Source: Neopestalotiopsis rosae
Taxonomy: Eukaryota > Ascomycota > Sordariomycetes > Amphisphaeriales > Sporocadaceae
Assembly: GCA_023078685.1 (NCBI GenBank)
Contig: JALGAS010000008.1
Location: 558,001 to 622,000 of the forward strand
Direction: 5' to 3'
Length of the DNA stretch: 64,000 nt
The notes under the pieces: model-generated
What the model was told of the DNA's origin: nothing
Databases searched by the model: none
Seen by the model: the letters and a program-made list of their open reading frames with translations, nothing else
Shown here: in pieces, positions 57,404 through 64,000 of the stretch
Layout: each line of letters starts with the position of its first letter
Numbering within the stretch: the first letter of the stretch is position 1
Program-made: the position numbers and the translations under genes

Positions 57404-59305
57404 TCAGGTCTGTTGGCCGTTTCGCTTCGAGAGATATTCCTGCCACACCTTTCCCAGATCGGCAGGCATGATCGGTGAAAACATGTTTCCAAGCCAACCT
57501 TTCTTTCGATGGGCTGTGAGACCCATCTCGTCAAACAGCCTATCTACATATGGAACGCTGTCAAATGCAGCAAAATTCCCAAGCTCGCCATTCGAGAGAT
57601 AGCGTCGCTTATTCCAGGCAATCATGTGGGCAATGTCCTTTTCTCTCTCTGCAACAGAAGGCAGCTTGAACGCTTTGTCCCAGTACGCAACTGCCCAGAT
57701 GGCCTGCGCTTCTGCTGCAAACAATTTCGCGCCCGCAACAATGTGGTTCAAGAAGAGAATAGAATCGTCGTGAACCGGAGCCATTGTGTGATACAGCCGA
57801 TATGGCGTTCGGTCTTCGTACTTGTGGTAGTGCGTTGGCGGGTTTCTGAGCATGACGAACCGTCGAAGTACCAGTTCGTCTGCCTCACCTTCCAGCTTCT
57901 CCCATTTTGCGGTCTCTTCTAGGGGCTCGATGTTTTTGGGAAACGGCAATCCCAGTGCTTTGAGCGTGTCGTTGTCAAACATGTCGAGACCATGTCTCCA
58001 GCCAGTTCCGCACAAGATCGCATCGCATGGAAAATGTGTACCGTCTTCGTCATCGAGGTAAAGTTCGTTCCCGCTCAAAAGCTTGACGTTGCCGCGATAA
58101 ACGTGGACTTTCTCAGCAACAAGAGGCCAAAAGTCTGCAAAATGACAGCCTCCGGCTGTCCCGTTCTGCCAGATGATCCTTGGAAGTGTTAGCTTATGCC
58201 ATGATTTATAGTAGTCAGCAGTGTCAACTCACTCGGTGTCGTATTCCAGCTTTTCAAAACCTTTGCCACTCTTTCTTTCTCGGTAGCCAGCATAATTGCG
58301 AACTGTGGTGTCTAGAGCCGCAAATATCTTGCTTACTAGCCCTGCGCCAAATGTGGTACTGTGCAGAAGCCATGTCCACCATGACCGATAGGGAATCAGG
58401 TAGGACGGTTGCATGGATGCCATAATTCTCGCCTGTGATGCCTCAACTCCGTTCTTGTATGGTGTAGGTAGGTCAATGGGCGCAAAGGCTGCAGTTCCAA
58501 GCGAGCCATCACCAGTTTTGCGGACAATCCAAGACACAGTCTTGCCCGCCTTTGCTGCTTCGTAAACCATATCGGCAGCCGATTTCCCAGCACCGATGAC
58601 GGTAATGTGTTGGACAGAAGCGTTTTGGATAGCATCAGATTGTCCAAAATCAATTGAGTGGATAAGCTTTCCCTGGAATTGATCCTGGCCAGGAAAATTG
58701 GGCATGTTGGAGACCGAGGACTGGCCGTTTGCCATCATGACCCTCGAAGCGAAAATCGTTCGGTCAGATTTGGTGATCGTGTCGATGCACATGAAACACC
58801 ACTGACCATTAATCTTCTTGATGGACTCAACATGGGTATTGAACTGGATCCTTTCTCGCAGCGTCTGCCCGGCGTGACTCATCCTATCGACATAGTCTTC
58901 AAGATATTTCGTTGTATACTTTGCACGAAACAAGTCATACATACAATCCTCTGCCGGTGGACGGTCCATGGGCATATCGGAGAACTCGGCAATGCCATGT
59001 GTCCACTGCGACCAGAAGCTGGGATAGATTCGTCCTGCACGTCATCAACAAAAGGTACAAAGGGATGATGCCGAAGTCATGGGTCTCGTACGATTGCTCC
59101 ATACTCCTCCAACACAATAGTCGTGCTCCAGAACGGCCAAATTTGTCTCTGGGTGCGCCTGAAGCAACCGCTGCGCTGCAATGATACCAGTAAGACCTGG
59201 ATAGATTTGTTAATTCATATAGTTGGTGGTATCGACGAGGACAGTCTTCATACCTGCGCCTAGGACGACGACGTCGAAATTAGCTGAGTTCTCTGCATAT
59301 GGCAT
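57404..59305 (-). CDS. FAD-dependent monooxygenase (FMO-like)
   Basis: Four exons (59254-59305, 59092-59196, 58233-59034, 57404-58178) give 577 residues. The first FAD site VVVLGAGLTGIIAAQ is completed across intron 1; EHDYCVGGVWS then RRIYPSFWSQWTHG follow across intron 2, as in fungal flavin monooxygenases of secondary metabolism. The second dinucleotide site is HITVIGAGKSAADMVYEA near 220 (NADPH), and FPCDAILCGTGW near 380 matches the ATG motif of the class. A hydrophobic stretch SWWTWLLHSTTFGAGL sits near 300. It uses NADPH and O2 to oxygenate carbon or heteroatoms; the substrate is unknown. It is divergent from the MFS transporter at 59787 and shares a 481-bp intergenic region with it. 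Confidence 0.9.
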
Positions 59306-59786
59306 TGTGAAAACGTGTCGCGTGTATGTGCCAGAATTACAGGACAGTCGTGGTGATAGCTATTTGCTCATGCGATAAATCAGGTCGACCACGACAAGGG
59401 AGCTGTGGGTGTGAATGGAGTACCGAACCATCGGGACAATATGCTTTGCTGTTTTGGCCGAGCCAACAGTCTTCCTGCAGCACACACACACATTGAGCTA
59501 CGTTGACCCATACAGGGGTGTACACTTTCGTTGCAACCTGTAAATGAGACGGGCCAAAACCTCACCCTGGAGATTGACCACCAATTTCCCGACTTTCTCC
59601 TAATAGGAATAATAATGTAGGTGTTATTGTCGCACCTGCCTGGTTCTAAGCCCTTGTGGCAGACTTTGTGCCAATTCATCAGGCCTGCACGACCACGATT
59701 TTGAGCGCAAGAGATTCACACATGTGCCTTTTCATTCCTATGACTTACTCTGAGGACAATACCCCCTATTCCACCTTCTTCGGACC
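59306..59786. promoter_or_regulatory. Bidirectional promoter region, monooxygenase/MFS
   Basis: A 481-bp gap between divergently read cluster genes should carry both promoters. I could not identify a specific factor site by eye. The region includes GTGT/CA-rich segments near 59475-59495. Confidence 0.5.
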
Positions 59787-61711
59787 ATGTCCCAAGATGT
59801 CGTAACGAAAGATGGGCACGTCGACCCGCTCGATAGCATTGAGGAGAGCGAGTATCCCAGCGGCCTGCGACTCACAGCCATCATCGTCGCACTTGTTCTC
59901 AGCATTTTCCTCGCATCTCTAGATACAGTACGTATGATTCGACATAGTTCTTGTTTGCAATTCTAAGTTGTAACAGACCATTATCACCACTGCTATCCCA
60001 TCCATCACTAGTGACTTCAACAGTCTCGAGGATGTGGGTTGGTATGGCTCGGCCATGTTCTTTCCACTGGCCGCCACGCAGTCTGTATGGGGCAAGGCGT
60101 ACAAGTACTTTCCAGTAAAGCATGTATTTCTCTTGGGAATTCTCATCTTTGAGGTTGGTAGTCTGATCTGTGGTAGGTGCCCCTCGCCAATTTTCTACCA
60201 GGCGCGCATCATGCTAATGACTTGGAAGCTCTTGCACCAAACAGCAATGCCTTCATCGCCGGGCGGGCGGTCACGGGCACGGGCTGCGCCAGTGTATTTG
60301 CAGGCTGCTTCATCATCATTTCTCTGTCGTCCAGACCTCGGATCAGACCTGCAATGACCAGTTCACTCTCGGCCACTTTCGCTGTCGCGTCCGTGGTAGG
60401 GCCATTGATCGGAGGAGCATTTACACAGAATGTGACTTGGCGCTGGTGGTAAGAGAATATTATACTTTCGCATCTATGTCATATGGACTGACTTTGTGTA
60501 GTTTCTACATCAATCTACCTTGTGGATTTGTTGCTGCCGTAGCTATGCTTTTTGCATTCCAAGCACCAAAGGCCGTGGCGCCAACACCGGCGTCCTTGAA
60601 AGAGAAACTGTTGCAAATGGATATTCCTGGTGCAGTCCTCATATGTGCGACTATTGTCTGCTTCACGCTTGCATTGCGATGGGCTGGCGTAGAAAAGGCC
60701 TGGGGAGACTCGGATGTCGTAGGTACTTTGATCGCGACACCGATATTTCTGATCCTTTTCGGCCTTGACCAGTGGTTTCAAAGGGACAGAGCACTCATCA
60801 TGCCGAGTTTTATGAAAAATCGAGTCCTGGTCGTTGGTGCTGTTTTTGAATTTTTGTAAGTCATTACGTTGCGCGAAGCAAAGCGAGACTGGCGACTAAT
60901 TGAATATCTTGTAGCATTGCGGGTTGCTTCAATTTGAGCCTCTTTTATCTCCCCATTTACTTCCAGGCAGTGCGAGGTGTTTCAGTCATTTCATCCGGCG
61001 TCCGACTGATCCCAGTCATTCTGGGCTTGACAATCACGCAGATTGTCATCGGTGGGCTTATAGCTGCCACCGGCATTCACAACCCGTTTCTGATCTTGGG
61101 GCCTGCGATAGCGGCTGTTGGGTCGGGACTGTTTATGCTGCTTGATGATCAATCCTCCGCAGGTCAATGGATCGGATTCCAAATTGTGCTTGGTGTAGGC
61201 GTTGGGTTCTGTCTAACCATACCGCTCATGTTATCGCAAGTCGTTGTCGATGCGAAGGATGTGTCGACGGCCACACCCATCATCATATGTAAGTTCAACT
61301 CCTGTACAATAGGCAAACCTGCTAAATTATTCCCAAGTTGCACAATCTATGGGCAGCGCTTTCTTGCTTCCCACAGCACAGGCAGTCTTCCAGAACGAGC
61401 TTGTCAAGGCCCTCCGTCAATTTGCACCAGATATTGACCCATTGGTAGTCTTGGCTGCAGGTGCGAATAGCGAGGCAATCTCAGGACTACCCAGCTCAAG
61501 TATTGGTGGTATCGTGCAGAGCTACATCAGTGCACTGCGCTTTACATTTGCAATCGGGATTCCATTCGCCGGTGTCGCATTATTGGTCAGTCTGTTTATG
61601 CCCTGGTTTAGATATCACAGCGCAGCCAATAAGCCAGATGCTGCCACAGCATTGGGGGAGGGAGGAAAAGGCAATGCACCTGGCACTGTTGTCAAGGAAT
61701 CGTCCAAATGA
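59787..61711 (+). CDS. MFS transporter, DHA2-type multidrug/metabolite exporter
   Basis: Six exons (59787-59927, 59977-60172, 60229-60448, 60502-60855, 60915-61288, 61338-61711) give 552 residues, suiting a 14-helix DHA2 exporter. The cytosolic N-terminus is acidic; helix 1 is [20 protein letters not shown] with the LDTTI motif of this family (across intron 1). Loop motif [13 protein letters not shown] is motif [17 protein letters not shown] covers motif B (R), and [20 protein letters not shown] contains motif C (GPxxGG) and the typical WRW-FYIN junction. Later helices lie at about 185-520; the tail is polar. At the last intron the acceptor at 61337 restores [15 protein letters not shown]. 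It probably exports the block's product or confers resistance. Confidence 0.94.
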
Positions 61712-62238
61712 AGAAAGATTCGTATATTAGCGTTCTTACGGGTTAGGGTAAGATCCTATGCATCGTTCAAGGTTAAGGTTTCCAACATATTTGTCATATG
61801 TGCAATAAAGGCGAGGCTGCCTTATGTGCACATCATGCAATAAACCTCCTACGCAATACGCGCAATACACGCAATGCAATTCTTTGAATTTTGCTTGATC
61901 TGTGAAAGTCAGCTTAGGTGTCAAACTCTCCAACATTGGCATCATCATGTATGAAGTAAGGCAGCCGCCGCGTACAAGCTACCTAGACACCAATTGCATT
62001 GCATGGTAGTGGACGTTAGCAGACTTTGGGTGCTGTCATAATGGCCCCACTTCCCGCTCGACCTTCTGTGACAATCTAGAATTTGTCGTCCGACATTCTC
62101 TGCTTTCGCCTTCTTGTCAAATTTCCATTTCACCCTCGTCCACCAATACGCGTGCACACCACTCGACAACTTATTGCGCTTTTCTTGGAGATATAATCCA
62201 GCCCATTAATTCAAGTTCAGAGAGCCAAACAGCCCAGC
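61712..62238. other. Intergenic region
   Basis: 3' region of the MFS gene and promoter of the tri-snRNP gene. A repeated GCAATACG/GCAATACACGCAAT motif lies near 61853-61880. No gene seen. Confidence 0.5.
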
Positions 62239-63051
62239 ATGGAGCGACGCGGAGGGCGTGGAGGACCGCGCGATCGCGACTACGACAGAAGACGAGACTA
62301 CGATAGACGTAGCGACCGGAGAGACGACAGGAGGGACGATAGAAGAAGAGACGACAGAAGCCACAGACACAGATCACGATCAGGATCACCCGGCAGAAGC
62401 GACAGACGCGACCGAGAAAGGGACCGTGATCGCGGAGGCGCACGCGACCGCGCAGATGCGCCCTCTGATCGGTACCGCGACAGGGACAGGGAGCGAGGTC
62501 ACGGCCGAGATCGTGATCGTGACCATGGCGATCGTGATCGGGACAGAGACTCGGATAGGCGGCGCCGCGATGGTCGCGACCAGGAGTCGAGGCACGACAG
62601 CAGGGACGCTGAAGACATGCGACCTGGCAAGGAAGCAGCGAGAGATGGTACCTCTAGGAGAGACCAGCAATCCGAGCACAACTCACCGCTTCCGTCGCGT
62701 CCAAAGAATGATCGAAACACCCCTCTATCGTTTCGCGTAGGGAAGAACGATGAAGATGTGCCACGTCCCAGCCGAGAGGACGACGGCCGTGGAAGGGCAC
62801 CCAGTGAAGACAGGAGCGATGCCATGGACGAAGATGGCGAACTAGATGAAGAAGAAGAAGACGATGTCGAGGTTGACGACGGCTTGGCTGCCATGCAAGC
62901 AATGATGGGATTTGGTGGATTCGGCACGACAAAGAACACCAAAGTCGTGGGCAACAATGTTGGAGCCGTCAGGAAGGAGAAGAAAACCGAGTATCGCCAG
63001 TACATGAATCGTGTGGGTGGTTTCAACCGGCCACTCAGTCCCGGCAAATAG
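62239..63051 (+). CDS. SNRNP27: U4/U6.U5 tri-snRNP 27 kDa protein
   Basis: Single exon of 270 residues. The N-terminal 130 residues are an RS/RD-rich, arginine-aspartate dipeptide region like splicing factors. After an acidic run (about 200-212) the C-terminus has the highly conserved block MMGFGGFGTTKNTKVVGN followed by KTEYRQYMNRVGGFNRPL, the hallmark of SNRNP27/DUF1777 proteins of the spliceosomal tri-snRNP, which act at 5' splice-site activation in the nucleus. The length is longer than the human protein because of the RD repeats. The ATG at 62239 begins MERRGGRGG. It marks the return to conserved gene order after the accessory region. Confidence 0.93.
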   Translation: MERRGGRGGPRDRDYDRRRDYDRRSDRRDDRRDDRRRDDRSHRHRSRSGSPGRSDRRDRERDRDRGGARDRADAPSDRYRDRDRERGHGRDRDRDHGDRDRDRDSDRRRRDGRDQESRHDSRDAEDMRPGKEAARDGTSRRDQQSEHNSPLPSRPKNDRNTPLSFRVGKNDEDVPRPSREDDGRGRAPSEDRSDAMDEDGELDEEEEDDVEVDDGLAAMQAMMGFGGFGTTKNTKVVGNNVGAVRKEKKTEYRQYMNRVGGFNRPLSPGK

Positions 63052-64000
63052 ATTCGACATGATGGCTGATGATATCCACGACAACCTCTGGTCTACTTGT
63101 CCTTGGCTTTGTTCTACTTATGCCGATACCCCATATTGTGCTTCTGCGATGACTTGGAAAGCTTCGTTACGGAATCACCTAGATACTACGCACAATGTGA
63201 GTCTACACACTCCATGCTGTCTGACCAAAAGTACCAGGATCTGCGCGTGGTTCTATAGAAACAGGAACCGCAGTGTCTAAGTAAGGTTATGCATGCGTGC
63301 CTAAGCATGAGTGAAGACTTTCCCATTCATCTTCACGTCATACTCTTGCATCGAATCTTGTCACTTCTCGTGCAAAGGAGCCATTGACATTCCAATATCG
63401 ATACATGTCTCAACCCTCTATGGTCGAGGCGAGATGGGAACAGCCTACTGCTTCACAGTACAAATAGGATAGAATGAAACACATCTGGAGATCTGGAGGA
63501 TGTATTCAGGAAAGTCATAATAGTATTGTTGCATCAATCATAAATTTTAAGAGAAACCAGATCATTATTGTCGCCAAGTCAAGTACACAATCCAGAGAAA
63601 CATTGAACCCAGATACCTGCTGTGGTGACACACATTATCGATAAGAGATCAATACCCAGATGCCCCGCCACTCGTCCCGACTCCCGTCCCTCTACTTGAC
63701 AACGGCGCGCTTCTAATCAGGGGAAGCTTCCTGCGCTAACTGACCGCATTCGTGGATTTACAGGGGTATTGCGTATACCTTGTCAGGGACCTACGAAGCT
63801 CCAAAAGCGCTGACGCAGCTCCCAAAAACCCAAAACCGTGTCCAGAAACGAACGACACCATAATCCATACATTCCACTTAAGGTTGGCCATCCGTGATTT
63901 TGCCCAACCAGTTTCTCACTTGTTTTTTCTACCGACGACGCTGCCATTGGTCGGCGATACAGATGGTGGAAACACAATCGTGAAGCCATGGCAATCCGTG
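63052..64000. other. Right edge, no gene supported
   Basis: 3' region of the tri-snRNP gene. Short frames (63011-63280 plus, 63783-63989 minus) show no recognisable similarity. The latter begins near the window end and could be an exon of a gene extending outside, but there is no motif to support it. Confidence 0.5.

Noticed and set aside
61738..61752. TTAGGG-like string suggesting telomere repeats
   Set aside because: Only a single copy here, and one AGGGTTAGG at 54905; no array.
63011..63280. Frame after the tri-snRNP stop (MADDIHDNLW...)
   Set aside because: Cys-rich by chance, lies in the 3' UTR, no splice or family support.
1..64000. CRISPR arrays, IS elements or bacterial operons
   Set aside because: The genome is eukaryotic with spliceosomal introns; no spaced short repeats or transposase genes were seen.

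Overview
The window reads as genomic DNA of a filamentous ascomycete (Pezizomycotina). Genes lie on both strands and are split by short GT-AG introns, mostly 47-75 nt with CTRAY-like branch points. The families are fungal: HET-domain proteins, a PNP-NACHT-ankyrin NLR, LysM/CBM18 chitin-binding proteins, a modular GH18 chitinase, an NRPS-like reductase and a fused PABA synthase. Two housekeeping genes frame it: cohesin SMC1 at the left and the tri-snRNP 27 kDa protein at the right. I rebuilt exon structures by hand from splice sites, reading frame and family motifs. For nearly all spliced genes the exon lengths sum to an intact frame.

Left part (1-28.6 kb): SMC1, PABA synthase, a secreted HExxH metalloprotease, a duplicated-domain protein of unknown function, a large NLR (PNP-NACHT-ankyrin-ZZ-like finger), then a divergent pair: a secreted protein with three LysM and two CBM18 modules, and a 1,685-residue CBM18-GH18 chitinase with a long C-terminal extension. 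An unknown protein follows.

Middle part (28.8-50.8 kb): four related genes share an N-terminal helical domain followed by a divergent protein kinase domain. In two of them (28792-33285 and 42227-46086, both minus) the kinase appears to continue into a HET cell-death domain through a train of tiny phase-0 exons. The first train has exons of 18, 6, 3, 3, 3, 3 and 3 nt; the second has three of 3 nt. Neither HET part has an upstream in-frame ATG, and reading through the first linker intron ends in a stop just after the kinase. These are the strongest candidates for something undescribed: a kinase-HET fusion whose effector is attached only when a microexon chain is fully spliced. An NRPS-like A-T-R reductase and an 80-residue split gene sit among these genes.

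Right part (51-61.7 kb): a block like the tailoring section of a secondary-metabolite cluster: a secreted GMC oxidoreductase, an acyl-CoA thioesterase, a cytochrome P450, a flavin monooxygenase and a divergently transcribed MFS transporter. No PKS or multimodular NRPS is present in the window. The nearest possible core enzyme is the NRPS-like reductase at 38-41.5 kb.

The accessory genes fit a region of self/non-self recognition, chitin biology and specialised metabolism inserted between conserved genes. No functional claim here has been tested; families are recognised from motifs only.
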